64,000 nt of DNA from Streptomyces halobius (GCF_023277745.1 NZ_CP086322.1:8928001-8992000), one strand, 5' to 3'; positions 35,952-44,952 are shown, counted from the stretch's first letter. The notes: generated by a model from the letters alone, not told the origin. A program made the numbers and translations.

Positions 35952-36209
35952 GGTGAAGTCGCCCCAGGCGTTGGGGTTCTTCTTCGCCCGGAGCCATGAC
36001 CGGTGGACGCGGTCGACCGGCTTGGACTTCGGCGGCCGCTTCTCCAGGTCTTCCACCCGGGCGACGCCATCGGCCGACGGCACCCGGCCCGCGCCCGCGC
36101 GATCGTGCAGCGAGCTGCCCACAGTGGCCGGCGTGGAGGAGCCGGCCCCGATGACTTGGACTGGGGCGAGTACCTCGGGGCTGCTGTTGCGGGTGGTGGT
36201 GCCGTTCAC
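35931..36209 (-). CDS. Small hypothetical protein, minus strand
   Basis: About 92 aa from a GTG at 36209. Third positions are almost all G or C through its length, better than in the surrounding non-coding frames. The C-terminal part is basic and specific-looking: EDLEKRPPKSKPVDRVHRSW, then LRAKKNPNAWGDFTYCATFG. No domain is recognised and no strong ribosome site precedes the start, so the N-terminus is uncertain. It diverges from the lipoprotein gene at 36280. It may be the tail of a larger lost gene. Confidence 0.4.
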   Translation of the reverse strand: MNGTTTRNSSPEVLAPVQVIGAGSSTPATVGSSLHDRAGAGRVPSADGVARVEDLEKRPPKSKPVDRVHRSWLRAKKNPNAWGDFTYCATFG

Positions 36210-36279
36210 CGTTCGACCGGGGGTACGCTGCCGCTCGCCGAGAACCGCTCCGAGGAGGGGCGACAAGGGGGGAGCGACC

Positions 36280-37530
36280 ATGCGCCGTAGAGCTGCGGGA
36301 ATCGGACACCAGGGCATGGTGGCCGTCGCCGTGCTGGCCACTGTGCTCACGGCTGCGGGGTGCGGCACGGACTCCGGTCCGACCGGCTCCCGGGCCACGG
36401 GCTCCGCCGACACGGCGGACTCCGGCGGCAAGAGCGCCCCCCCGAAGGCCTCTGCGGGCTCCCTCACGTGGAAGTTCGAGCACATCGCGGATTTCAGGGG
36501 AGAGCTCACCGATGTCGCCGTCCTGGCCGAGGACGACATCTGGGCGGTCGGGACCGAGAACAACGGCGAGTCCGACGCCCACCTGCTGCACTACGACGGT
36601 AAGCGGTGGAAGCGCGAGCCCCTTCCCGAAGCTCTCGGCACCACCGACTACCCGCCACTGCTCGAAGAGGTCGGCGAGGAAGCACTGTGGCTGCGGCCGC
36701 AGGTCTACGAAGAGGGCACCGGTGTGAACCCCTGGGCGAGGTGGGACGGCACGCGCTGGTCCGCGGTGCCGAACCCCCCGCCGGGCAAGGTCGGGGACTT
36801 TGAGGCCGCGGGCCCGGACGACATCTGGATCCTCGACGGCGAGCAGACCGCCCGGCACTGGGACGGCACCCACTGGACCACGACCCGGCTGCCCTACGGG
36901 GCCTCCGGCCTCGCTGTGGTGGGACCGGACGACGTCTGGGCGGTCGGCAGCCGCTCGACCGGGCCGGGCACCGAGCTGGGCCACGGCGAGCGGTACAGCC
37001 AGCCCGCCTCGATGCACTGGGACGGCACGTCCTGGAAGTCGGTGGAGACGCCGCAGGCCCGCTTCGAGGAGCCGATCCCGCCGGAGCCCAGCGCCGGCCT
37101 CGGCCAGGTCTTTGCGCTCGACAGTGGTGAGGTGCGCGCGTACGGCAACAACACCTTCAACCACGGCGAGGTCGAGAACGAACCCGCGGACGAGTACATC
37201 CGGCTGCGCTGGGACGGCTCGAAGTGGGTTGAGCAGGAGCCCGCGCCCGGCGGGTGCACTCTGCGGACCCCGGTGGGTCAGGACGACGAGGGCCTGTTCC
37301 TCGACGGGAACTGGTACCTGACCGACGACGGCCGGTGTGTGAAGATCAAGCGCCACCGCCTGCCCCTGTCGACCGGTGCCCGCAAGGGGTCGAACCAGTC
37401 GCTGTGGCTGAAGGAGATCCACCGGGTGCCCGGCACCGACGAGTGGCTGGGTGCTGGACACGTCCAGGTCAACCAGTCCGGCGATCCCTTCGGCGCCCCC
37501 GTCGTCGTACGTCTGAAGTGCGGCGACTGA
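36280..37530 (+). CDS. Secreted lipoprotein with beta-propeller-like repeats
   Basis: 416 aa. N-terminal lipoprotein signal with basic MRRR, a hydrophobic stretch and lipobox LTAAGC (Cys about residue 28), followed by a Gly/Ser-rich linker. The mature part repeats a motif of the type DDIWAVG...HYDGKRWKREPLP (DDIWILD...HWDGTHWTTTRLP, DDVWAVG...HWDGTSWKSVETP), about five or six blades of a kelch/WD-like propeller. GGGGAG lies 6 nt before the ATG. Similar lipoproteins are common in Streptomyces and of unknown role, perhaps ligand binding at the cell surface. A hairpin overlaps the stop codon. Confidence 0.85.
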   Translation: MRRRAAGIGHQGMVAVAVLATVLTAAGCGTDSGPTGSRATGSADTADSGGKSAPPKASAGSLTWKFEHIADFRGELTDVAVLAEDDIWAVGTENNGESDAHLLHYDGKRWKREPLPEALGTTDYPPLLEEVGEEALWLRPQVYEEGTGVNPWARWDGTRWSAVPNPPPGKVGDFEAAGPDDIWILDGEQTARHWDGTHWTTTRLPYGASGLAVVGPDDVWAVGSRSTGPGTELGHGERYSQPASMHWDGTSWKSVETPQARFEEPIPPEPSAGLGQVFALDSGEVRAYGNNTFNHGEVENEPADEYIRLRWDGSKWVEQEPAPGGCTLRTPVGQDDEGLFLDGNWYLTDDGRCVKIKRHRLPLSTGARKGSNQSLWLKEIHRVPGTDEWLGAGHVQVNQSGDPFGAPVVVRLKCGD

Positions 37531-37563
37531 CCTTCTCGGCCAACAGCCGGCCGAGAAGGTCAG
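37527..37563 (+). terminator. Hairpin terminator after the lipoprotein gene
   Basis: Perfect 15-bp inverted repeat, arms 37527-37541 and 37549-37563, 7-nt loop. It includes the stop codon of the lipoprotein gene. The following 200 bp up to 37770 holds no confident gene. Confidence 0.75.
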
Positions 37564-37769
37564 CCCGCCTCTGACGGGTCACGCGAGCGAGCCGCGGTCC
37601 GGATCGACGACGTCGGCCGGGCCGAGGACGAGGCGCACCCCGGGCAGGGTGCTGCACATGCGGGCTGAGCGTGCAGCTGCGGCCTCGCACCCCATTCGCC
37701 GGACTCCGGCTCCAGGCCGCCGTCCATGGCCCGGACACCGGGCCTCCTATGCGGGCTTCTTGCCTTTGT

Positions 37770-38153
37770 CTACTTCGCCTTGGCGGTCTTGCCGGTGTCG
37801 GCCGCCTTCTCCTCACTTTCCCCTGTTTCTTCCTGTGCCCTGCTGCGCACGACCCAAGTGGCCCCGCCGATGGCGAGCGCGATTGGCCATTCGAGAGCAC
37901 CGGCCACGGTGAGCGCTCCGAGGCCGCCGTAGAAGAGCAGGTTCTTGGTCGGAACCTTGGGGAGCCGGGAGGCCACCTCCTGCACGTTGGCCTTCACGTC
38001 GTCCGGGGTGAGGTACGGAACGGGCATCGCCGCATGGGCGGTGTGCATGTGCAGAACCTGCCCGACGTGCTCGGGTTGCTCCTGCTCGGCCTTCTTGCTT
38101 TCTTGCTCCTGTGCCGCGGCGGTCTTCCGCGCGGTCTCAGCTGCACTGGGCAT
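37770..38153 (-). CDS. Small hypothetical membrane protein linked to the P-type ATPase
   Basis: 127 aa from the ATG at 38153, or 143 aa from 38201. The N-terminus is Ala/Glu/Gln/Lys-rich (ETARKTAAAQEQESKKAEQE) and the middle has a histidine patch VLHMHTAHAAMPVPYLTPDD. Two short hydrophobic segments follow (NLLFYGGLGALTVAGALEW, PIALAIGGATWVV), then a charged tail. I have seen such proteins beside large CtpI-like ATPases, but that link is from memory. It is divergent from that gene here. The start is not fixed by a ribosome site. Confidence 0.7.
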   Translation of the reverse strand: MPSAAETARKTAAAQEQESKKAEQEQPEHVGQVLHMHTAHAAMPVPYLTPDDVKANVQEVASRLPKVPTKNLLFYGGLGALTVAGALEWPIALAIGGATWVVRSRAQEETGESEEKAADTGKTAKAK

Positions 38154-38249
38154 CCCAACCACTCGATTCGCCTGAACAGGGTGAAGCAGTTCCTTTTCCA
38201 TTCTGCCGTGCGCAGGGCTCAGGCGATATTGGGAGGACAGTGACGCAGC

Positions 38250-38603
38250 GTGACCATCCCTGGGGTGGGGCCGACGGCGGTCGCGAACTGGCCGGCGGTG
38301 AGGGCAGGACCGTATGCGTCATGGCTCATCCCAATCGGGCGGAATGTCGCGCACAGAGGCATCCCGGAGGAGATCGGCATCCCGGCGGAGATCGACGCCG
38401 CCGTGGCCATGGCGTACGCACCCCCGAACCGCGTCGGCCACCAGGACGGTGGAGCGGAGACCGGCGTCGGGACGCCGATGGCGCAGGTCGCCGCTGCGAC
38501 TTCCGGAGGCACCGTTGCCGGGGAATGTCCATACTTTTCGGACAGGCGCGGCTCCCCGGGGTGGTGCCGCGCACAGGGGCGATCGACGGTGGAGGGTGTG
38601 TGA
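38250..38603 (+). CDS. Possible small CDS overlapping the start of the P-type ATPase
   Basis: 117-aa frame with GTG start, GGGAGG about 13 nt upstream and good third-position GC bias. Its stop overlaps the GTG of the ATPase (GTGTGA at 38598-38603), as in translational coupling. Sequence (PEEIGIPAEIDAAVAMAYAP, VGTPMAQVAAATSGGT) matches no family I know. It could equally be a leader region with accidental openness. Confidence 0.35.
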   Translation: MTIPGVGPTAVANWPAVRAGPYASWLIPIGRNVAHRGIPEEIGIPAEIDAAVAMAYAPPNRVGHQDGGAETGVGTPMAQVAAATSGGTVAGECPYFSDRRGSPGWCRAQGRSTVEGV

Positions 38604-41600
38604 TCCAGGCACTGCTTTCCGGAACCGTCCGGGTTGCCGCCGGGGCCGTGAACGCCGCGCCCCGGGTGCTTTCGGACCTCGGTCAACTGCTGATGCCGCA
38701 GGCGCGCCGGACATGGCAGGTTCCGGGCGGAGTGCAGATCCAGGTCCGCCGGGTGGGGCAGCCCGGGACGACGCAGGCCGCACGCGACCTGGAGGCCCGG
38801 TTACGTGAGGTGCCCGGGGTGGGCCGGGCGGAGGTGAACGGGGCGCTCGGCTGCGTGTTCGTCGGCTGCGAGCCCGCCGAAACCGACCTTGAACTCATCG
38901 TCCGCCGTGTCGCGGAAGCCGAGGCGGAGGCCGAGGCCGCCGCCGAGGCGGCAGCCCGGCGGGCGGACCGGGGTGAGGCCGCCCTGGGCGGGGACCGGGC
39001 ACGGCGCGCCGTCGGTTTCCCCGGGGGCCCTGAGGCTCAGATCGGTGCGGCAGTGCAGCTCGGGGGGAGCATCGCGGCGTTCGGTGTGGCGGTGGCAGGC
39101 CGGGTCGCCCGGATCCCCGGTCTGACACCGGTCGTACCCGTTCTCATCCAGCTCGCGGAGGTCACTCCGTGGCTGCGCGACGCCGCTGTCCGCAAGCTCG
39201 GTCCGTCGGCTGCCGAAGCCGGCTGGGCGACCGCGAATCTGATCACCACGACGCTGACGTTCCGGCCGCTCGGCCCCGTCGTGGCCGGATGTCTGGCCGC
39301 CGTCCGGTATGCGGAGGCGAAGGCCCGGCGCGGGGCCTGGCAGGAATGGGCGCTGCGGTTGGACGGACACGAGGGGGCGTACCGACATGACGCCGCAGCC
39401 GCCCACGAGCGGCCGGTTCCGCTGCCACCAGGTCCGGCGGACCGGTACGCCCAGGTGACCGTCCCCGCGGCACTGGCGGGGTACGGACTCACCGCGGCCG
39501 TCACACGCAGTCACGACCGGGCTCTGGGCGTGCTGATCGCGGGCATGCCGAGAGGCCCCTCGTACGGACGCGAATCCTTCTCCGCCGCGGTGGGCCAGGC
39601 CGCCTCCGGCCGGGGAGCCCTGGTGCTGAGGCCGGAGGCGCTGCGCCGGCTCGACCGCGTCGACACGGTCGTCCTGGACGCCCGTGTGCTGGCCCCCGGC
39701 ACCTGGACGGTCGGCCATGTGCTGCCCCTGTCGCCGCCCGGCGACCATCCCGGCGGTGTGCCCGAGCTCGATGAGATCCACGCCGCCGTCCACGAGCTGA
39801 TCGACGGCGCCGACCCCTCGCAGCCCCAGGAGCGAGCGGGCTGGGCACTGCGTCTGCTCGCCGAAGACGACGACGCGAAGGCGGCGCTGCCCGAGGAGAC
39901 AGCAGCCACGGCCGGGGACTGGGCCCAGCAGGGCGCGCGAGTCCTGCTGGTCTTCCGAGAGGGCCGGCCCGTCGCCGTCGCGGCCTTGGAGCCGCAGCTC
40001 CACCCGCTCGCCGAGCATCTGGTGGAGGCGGCGCGCGGGTGCGGCCGGGTGGTGCTCGCGGGTGGCCCTGCCGGGCTGCACCGCCGTTTCGGGCTGGACG
40101 AGGCCGTTGCCACCGGCGGCACCCGTACGGTCACGCTGGTCCGCTCGCTCCAGAGGGAGGGCCACGGCGTCGCCGTGGTCGCCACCCGCGCCCGCCGCGC
40201 CCTGGTCCAGGCGGATCTGGGCATCGGTGTGACCAACGGCTTCCGCCGCGTGCAGTGGGACGCCGATGTCGCCGCTCCGCCCGATGTGGTGCATCTGCTG
40301 CTGACCGCTGTCACGGAGGCCCGCAGACTGACCCGGATGTGCGTCCGCTTGGAGGCGGCCGGCGCTCTGGCCGGCGCGACGATGGCACTGGCCGTCCCCC
40401 GGCGTGATGCCTGGGCCCGCGCCGGGTTGCTGGCCGAAGGCATGACCCTCGCCGGTCTCGGCGCGGGCTTCTGGGCGGGGTGGCGGCTACGCGGCCGACC
40501 GGCCCCGGCCGCCGTCGAACGCACTCCCTGGCATGCCATGACGGCGCGGCAGGTCATGGCCCGGCTGGGCACGACGTCCCGTGGACTCGACGAGGCCGAG
40601 GCCGCACGGCGCCGCCAGTTCGAGGGATACGACCGGCCGACCGGCGCGGTCACCCTGATCGGCAAGGTCGTGGAGGAGCTGGCCAACCCGCTCACCCCCA
40701 TCCTCGCGATCGGAGGCGGCATCTCGGCGGCGCTCGGCTCCGTACTGGACGCCGTGCTCATCGGCGGCGTGCTGGGCGTCGACGCGCTCGTCGGCGGAGC
40801 CCAGCAGCTGGGTGCCGACCGCGCCGCGGAGCGGCTCGTCGAGGCGACCTCGACACTGGTGCGGCTGCGCAGGGCGGGCCGGCGGGGCACCACGGAGGCC
40901 CCCGCCGACCGCCTGGTGAGGGGGGATGTGATCGAGCTGCGGGCCGGTGACGAAGTCCCGGCCGACTGCCGCGTGATCGGAGCGACGGGCCTGGAGGTCG
41001 ACGAGTCCAGCCTGACCGGCGAGTCCCAGCCCGTCCTGAAGTCACCCGCGCCGACGGCGGCCCAGGCGGTCGCGGACCGTCGCTCCATGCTCTACCAGGG
41101 CACAACGGTGGCGGCCGGCAGCGTGCACGCCGTTGTCGTCGCCACCGGCTCCGCCACCGAGGCAGGCAGCGCCGCGGGGACAGCACCGGCGCGTGAGACC
41201 CCGCACAGCGGCGTCGAACGCCGCCTCAACGCGCTGGGCCGCTGGTTCCTTCCCCTGTCCATCGCGTCCGGCGGCGTTCTGTTCCTCGCGGAATTCGCCC
41301 GCAGGCGGCCCCTGGGCGCGGCCTTGAGTTCCGCGATCAGCCTGTGTGTGGCCGCGGTGCCCGAAGGACTGCCCTTCGTCGCCACCGTCGCGGAGCTGGG
41401 TGCCGCCCGCCGTCTGTCCACGCGTAACACCTTGGTGCGCCGTGCCTCCACCATCGAGGCGCTCGGCCGCACCGATGTGCTGTGCTTCGACAAGACCGGC
41501 ACACTCACCGAGGGAAAGATCAGTCTCCAGCAGGTGTCCGACGGCCGCGCCCGGCGCCCGATCGACGCGCTCACCCCGCGGTTGCGCCGAGTCGTCGCCG

Positions 41601-43126
41601 CGGCGGCCCTCGCAGGTCCGCCCGGTCCGGCAGCGGCGCTCGCCCACCCCACGGATCGAGCCATCGCCGCCGGGGCCGAGCGGGCCGATGCCACCCCCGA
41701 CCTGGTGGTGCCGGAAGCGGCCGACGGCTGGCAGCGGCTGGCGGAGCTGCCGTTCGAACCGGGGCGCGGCTACCACGCGGTCCTCGGACGTGCCGGCGGA
41801 CGGACACGGCTGGTGGTCAAAGGCGCACCGGAGGTCGTCCTGGCCCGCTGCGACCGTGTCCGGCAGGACGGCACCGCCGTGTCGTTCACCGGGGACCTGC
41901 GGCACGCGATCGACCGCGAGATCGACCAGCACGCCCGGCGTGGCCTGCGGGTGCTCGTCGTCGCCGAACGCACCCTTCCGGACCGCGCCGCACGGGATCA
42001 CGCGCCCCTCGGCGACTCGGATGTCGAGGGGCTGTGTCTGCTGGGCCTGCTCGGACTGGCGGACCCCGTGCGGGCCACCGCCGCCGAAAGCGTCCGCCGG
42101 CTGTCCGCCGCCGGGGTACGCATCGTCATGCTCACCGGAGACCACCCCAGTACCGCGGCGGCCATCGCCGGCGAGCTGCAGCCGGACGAAGGGCTGCGCA
42201 TGATGACCGGCCCCGAACTGGACGCTCTCGACGACGCCGCCCTCGCCGACAAGTTGCCGCAGGTCACCGTCTTCGCCCGGGTCACCCCCGCCCACAAGGT
42301 GCGCATCGTCACCGCGCTGCGCGCCACCGGCAGGGTCGTCGCCGTGACCGGCGACGGTGCCAATGACGCCCCGGCCATCCGGATCTCCGACGTCGGCATC
42401 GCCATCGGCTCCCGGGCGACGCCCGCGGCCCGCGCGGCCGCCGACGTCGTGGTCACCGACGACCGCATCGAAACCATCATCGACGCCATCGTGGAGGGCC
42501 GGGCCATGTGGGCCTCGGTCCGCAAGGCCCTGGGCATCCTTCTCGGCGGCAACCTCGGGGAGATCACCTTCGTCCTGGCGACCAGCCTGCTCACCGGGCG
42601 CAGCGCACTGAACGCGCGCCAGCTGCTCCTCGTCAATCTCCTCACGGACATGCTGCCGGCCATGGCCATCGCCGCCCGCCCCCCTGCGGGCAGAGCCGGG
42701 AGACTGCTCGCGGAAGGGCCGGAGGTCTCGCTGGGCAGAGCCCTCACACGCCACATCCGTCTGCGCGCCGCCCTCACCGCGCTCGCGGCGGGCAGCGCAT
42801 GGACCGTCGCCCGGGCAACCGGCACCCGGGCTCGGGCCGACACGGTCTCCCTGGTCGCTCTCGTCGCCTCCCAGCTCCTGCAGACCCTCGCCGACGCGGG
42901 CCGTGATCCGGTGGTCGCCGTCGCCGCCGTGGGATCCCTCACCGTCCTCGGCCTGGTTGCCTCCGTCCCCGGCCTCAGCCACTTCTTCGGCAGCCGGCCG
43001 CTCGGCCCCGCCGGCTGGACGATCGGACTGGCAGCAGCGGCGGGATCGGTCCTGCTGTCCGCCGCCCTGCAGCACCGCACCACGGAGACGAGCACCTCCC
43101 GGCCCCGAGAGAACCGGCCTCACTAG
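38600..43126 (+). CDS. Giant P-type cation-transporting ATPase (CtpI-like)
   Basis: 1508-aa P-type ATPase, far longer than the usual 700-900 aa and comparable to mycobacterial CtpI. The N-terminal part has an HMA-like fold without CxxC (QIQVRRVGQ...GVGRAEVNGALGC), hydrophobic segments and a degenerate HAD-like copy (VVLDARVLAPG where DKTGT would be). The C-terminal half is a complete pump: LTGES (about 806), PEGLP (about 920), phosphorylation site CFDKTGTLTEG (Asp about 964), TGDGANDAP (about 1250) and a C-terminal helix bundle. PEGLP points to a P2-like divalent or calcium-type pump, not a copper pump. GTG start with GGAGGG close by. Codon 68 (38801-38803) is TTA. Confidence 0.87.
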   Translation: MIQALLSGTVRVAAGAVNAAPRVLSDLGQLLMPQARRTWQVPGGVQIQVRRVGQPGTTQAARDLEARLREVPGVGRAEVNGALGCVFVGCEPAETDLELIVRRVAEAEAEAEAAAEAAARRADRGEAALGGDRARRAVGFPGGPEAQIGAAVQLGGSIAAFGVAVAGRVARIPGLTPVVPVLIQLAEVTPWLRDAAVRKLGPSAAEAGWATANLITTTLTFRPLGPVVAGCLAAVRYAEAKARRGAWQEWALRLDGHEGAYRHDAAAAHERPVPLPPGPADRYAQVTVPAALAGYGLTAAVTRSHDRALGVLIAGMPRGPSYGRESFSAAVGQAASGRGALVLRPEALRRLDRVDTVVLDARVLAPGTWTVGHVLPLSPPGDHPGGVPELDEIHAAVHELIDGADPSQPQERAGWALRLLAEDDDAKAALPEETAATAGDWAQQGARVLLVFREGRPVAVAALEPQLHPLAEHLVEAARGCGRVVLAGGPAGLHRRFGLDEAVATGGTRTVTLVRSLQREGHGVAVVATRARRALVQADLGIGVTNGFRRVQWDADVAAPPDVVHLLLTAVTEARRLTRMCVRLEAAGALAGATMALAVPRRDAWARAGLLAEGMTLAGLGAGFWAGWRLRGRPAPAAVERTPWHAMTARQVMARLGTTSRGLDEAEAARRRQFEGYDRPTGAVTLIGKVVEELANPLTPILAIGGGISAALGSVLDAVLIGGVLGVDALVGGAQQLGADRAAERLVEATSTLVRLRRAGRRGTTEAPADRLVRGDVIELRAGDEVPADCRVIGATGLEVDESSLTGESQPVLKSPAPTAAQAVADRRSMLYQGTTVAAGSVHAVVVATGSATEAGSAAGTAPARETPHSGVERRLNALGRWFLPLSIASGGVLFLAEFARRRPLGAALSSAISLCVAAVPEGLPFVATVAELGAARRLSTRNTLVRRASTIEALGRTDVLCFDKTGTLTEGKISLQQVSDGRARRPIDALTPRLRRVVAAAALAGPPGPAAALAHPTDRAIAAGAERADATPDLVVPEAADGWQRLAELPFEPGRGYHAVLGRAGGRTRLVVKGAPEVVLARCDRVRQDGTAVSFTGDLRHAIDREIDQHARRGLRVLVVAERTLPDRAARDHAPLGDSDVEGLCLLGLLGLADPVRATAAESVRRLSAAGVRIVMLTGDHPSTAAAIAGELQPDEGLRMMTGPELDALDDAALADKLPQVTVFARVTPAHKVRIVTALRATGRVVAVTGDGANDAPAIRISDVGIAIGSRATPAARAAADVVVTDDRIETIIDAIVEGRAMWASVRKALGILLGGNLGEITFVLATSLLTGRSALNARQLLLVNLLTDMLPAMAIAARPPAGRAGRLLAEGPEVSLGRALTRHIRLRAALTALAAGSAWTVARATGTRARADTVSLVALVASQLLQTLADAGRDPVVAVAAVGSLTVLGLVASVPGLSHFFGSRPLGPAGWTIGLAAAAGSVLLSAALQHRTTETSTSRPRENRPH

Positions 43127-43240
43127 CGTGCGAACGCCATGGCCAGTTCACCCGCGGGTTACTTGTGTTCTCCTCGCAAGCAATGCGAGCACCGGACAAA
43201 GGAGCAGTACGGTCAGACATGCACAGAAAGGCGCTTCTCC

Positions 43241-43372
43241 GTGCCGCACCTGCTCACCTCCCTCCTCACCAAAGTGGCTGTCACCGTGATCGAGGGGCTC
43301 CTCGTCCGTCTGCTCGCGCAGCTCTGGAACGCCTACATCCGCGGCGGGCGCCCGACAGCGGCCACGGCCTGA
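43241..43372 (+). CDS. Small amphipathic membrane peptide
   Basis: 43 aa from the GTG at 43241 (VPHLLTSLLTKVAVTVIEGL), with GAAAGG 9 nt upstream. One hydrophobic helix with a basic C-terminus. It follows the ATPase by 114 nt on the same strand and could be a regulatory subunit of the pump. A longer frame from 43139 is possible but Cys/Arg-rich and unlikely. Confidence 0.55.
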   Translation: MPHLLTSLLTKVAVTVIEGLLVRLLAQLWNAYIRGGRPTAATA

Positions 43373-43658
43373 GGCGCCACCCCCGACCAGCTCAAAACCC
43401 GGGTACGCCGCCGACAGCGCCGGGTGACTGGCGCCTTTTGCGCCTTCCGCTACGCCTGACGCGTATGGCGTACGGAGGCCGGGTGAACGGGGAACATGCG
43501 GTGGAATCCGTAGGCGTGGAATCCGTAGGCGTTGAAGGAATCCATAGGCGTTGAGCCGGCCACTGAGCTGCGACGGGACGAGGTGACCGGCCGGACCGAT
43601 ACCCGCATGAGGTAGGTTGACCCGCCAACGCACGGAAGCGCGGAGGGAGACCGTACAG
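43373..43658. other. Intergenic region with AYGF-type repeat
   Basis: 286 bp between the small peptide and the His-rich gene. It contains the three-copy repeat listed separately. No promoter consensus was found. Confidence 0.4.
43501..43549. repeat. Two exact and one diverged tandem repeat
   Basis: GTGGAATCCGTAGGC occurs at 43501-43515 and 43516-43530, then a diverged longer copy at 43531-43549. Read on the minus strand the units encode AYGFH, but no supported gene covers them. Confidence 0.75.
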
Positions 43659-44057
43659 GTGCGCGGTAGGGCGGCAATGTACTGGCTGGCGCTTGTCGCG
43701 CTCCCTGTGCTCGCCGTCGGGCACGGGTTCGCCGGCGCGGCTACGCACCTCCCGCACCATTCCGACCACGCGCTCGTGGCTGTGACCGAGACCTTCTCCA
43801 CGTTCTCCGCGTCGCAGACGCATGACCATAACGCCCAGTCGCACAGCGCCACGCCGCACGCCGACGGGCATGACGGCACGTCCTGCAAGATCATCACCAG
43901 CGGTGAGTCCGCCCACCACCCCTCTCCCGCCGAGGGCAGCTCTGCCGCCCTCCCCGGGTGGCTGTGTCCCACCGCCGTGCCGGGCGGCATCGCCATCATG
44001 CCGCCCCGGCCCCCTCCCCAGCCGTCTCCGGCCGTTCTGTCCGTCCTGCGGATCTAG
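43659..44057 (+). CDS. Histidine-rich secreted or membrane-anchored protein
   Basis: 132 aa. A hydrophobic N-terminus (MYWLALVALPVLAVGHGFAG) acts as signal or anchor. The exported part is rich in His (THLPHHSDHA, THDHNAQSHSATPHADGHDG) with one Cys, and ends proline-rich. GTG start with GGAGGGAG 9-10 nt upstream. It resembles the small DUF6153-type proteins of actinomycetes. The histidines suggest binding of Cu, Zn or Ni outside the membrane. It precedes another His-rich gene in the same direction by 87 nt. Confidence 0.7.
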   Translation: MRGRAAMYWLALVALPVLAVGHGFAGAATHLPHHSDHALVAVTETFSTFSASQTHDHNAQSHSATPHADGHDGTSCKIITSGESAHHPSPAEGSSAALPGWLCPTAVPGGIAIMPPRPPPQPSPAVLSVLRI

Positions 44058-44144
44058 AAGAGGCGTCGTGTGCCGCTGCCGCTCGCAGCGACACACGGAT
44101 GCGCGCTTCCAGAATTTCTCCGAGGAACGGACGGAACACGACAC

Positions 44145-44891
44145 ATGGAGATCAGGAACAACAACGCATCGCGGGTGATGGCGGACGTGGGGGCGGGCCG
44201 CATCGCCGCGGCGTTCGCCTCGCTGGGCGCCGCCGCGATCCATCTCGCGTCGGCACCCGACCACTACGCCGAGTGGTGGCCCGCCGGAGTCTTCTTCTAC
44301 GCCATCGCCGTATTTCAGGCCGGCTGGGCGCCGGCCGCCCTCCGCCCCTCCGGCCGGGCCGTCATGCTCCTCGGTCTGCTCGCCAACGCGGGAAGCATCG
44401 CGCTGTGGGCAGTCAGCCGGACGGCCGGGATACCGGTGGGCCCCAGCGCGGGGGTGCCCGAGGCCATCAGCCGGGTGGGCGTGACCACCGTGGCCTTCGA
44501 GACGGTGATCTGCCTGGTGGCGCTGTGGTACGTACCGCGGCGCACCCCCCGCGGCTTCGCCAGCTCACTGCGGGCGGTCGTACTGGTCGGCGCCGCCGGT
44601 GCGGCGGTGACGGGTGTGACAGTGCCCGCGGTGGAGGGCGCCATGAACCACAGCCACAGCCACAGCCACCGCACGGTGGAGGACGAGCAGACTCCGCACG
44701 GCCACAACGAAGATGACGGCCACGACGACGTCCATCCGGAGAACACCCACTCCGGCAGCACGGCCCCGGACCCGGGCACAGAGGAGGCGTCGGCCACGCA
44801 CTCCGCGGAGGAGTCCGGTGCGACGACGGAGCCTTCCGAGCAGCCCGCGGACGACGAGCCCGGCCACGACGACACACCGCACGGACACTGA
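44145..44891 (+). CDS. Four-helix membrane protein with His/Asp-rich tail
   Basis: 248 aa. Four to five transmembrane helices (IAAAFASLGAAAIHLASA, GVFFYAIAVFQAGWAPAAL, VMLLGLLANAGSIALWAV, TVICLVALWYV, VVLVGAAGAAVTGVTV) precede a soluble tail dense in His, Asp and Glu (MNHSHSHSHRTVED, HGHNEDDGHDDVHPENTH, HDDTPHGH). The tail looks like a metal-chelating domain. Probably co-transcribed with the preceding His-rich gene; the ribosome site is weak. Metal handling is inferred from composition; no known transporter motif is seen. Confidence 0.75.
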   Translation: MEIRNNNASRVMADVGAGRIAAAFASLGAAAIHLASAPDHYAEWWPAGVFFYAIAVFQAGWAPAALRPSGRAVMLLGLLANAGSIALWAVSRTAGIPVGPSAGVPEAISRVGVTTVAFETVICLVALWYVPRRTPRGFASSLRAVVLVGAAGAAVTGVTVPAVEGAMNHSHSHSHRTVEDEQTPHGHNEDDGHDDVHPENTHSGSTAPDPGTEEASATHSAEESGATTEPSEQPADDEPGHDDTPHGH

Positions 44892-44925
44892 GCGCGCCGG
44901 TAGCCCGGGCGTCCCCTCGCGCCTC

Positions 44926-44952
44926 CGCCGCCGTGCTGCCCGCACGGCGGCG
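44926..44952 (+). terminator. Hairpin after the His-rich gene pair
   Basis: Perfect 11-bp GC-rich inverted repeat, arms 44926-44936 and 44942-44952, 5-nt loop, 34 nt after the stop. Confidence 0.6.

Noticed and set aside
37579..37695. 38-codon minus-strand frame (MGCEAAAARSARMCS...)
   Set aside because: Good codon bias, but too short and without a clear ribosome site or family; not annotated.
41042..43123. 693-codon open frame antisense to the P-type ATPase
   Set aside because: The opposite strand carries DKTGTLT and TGDGANDAP motifs in frame; the antisense frame is low-complexity.
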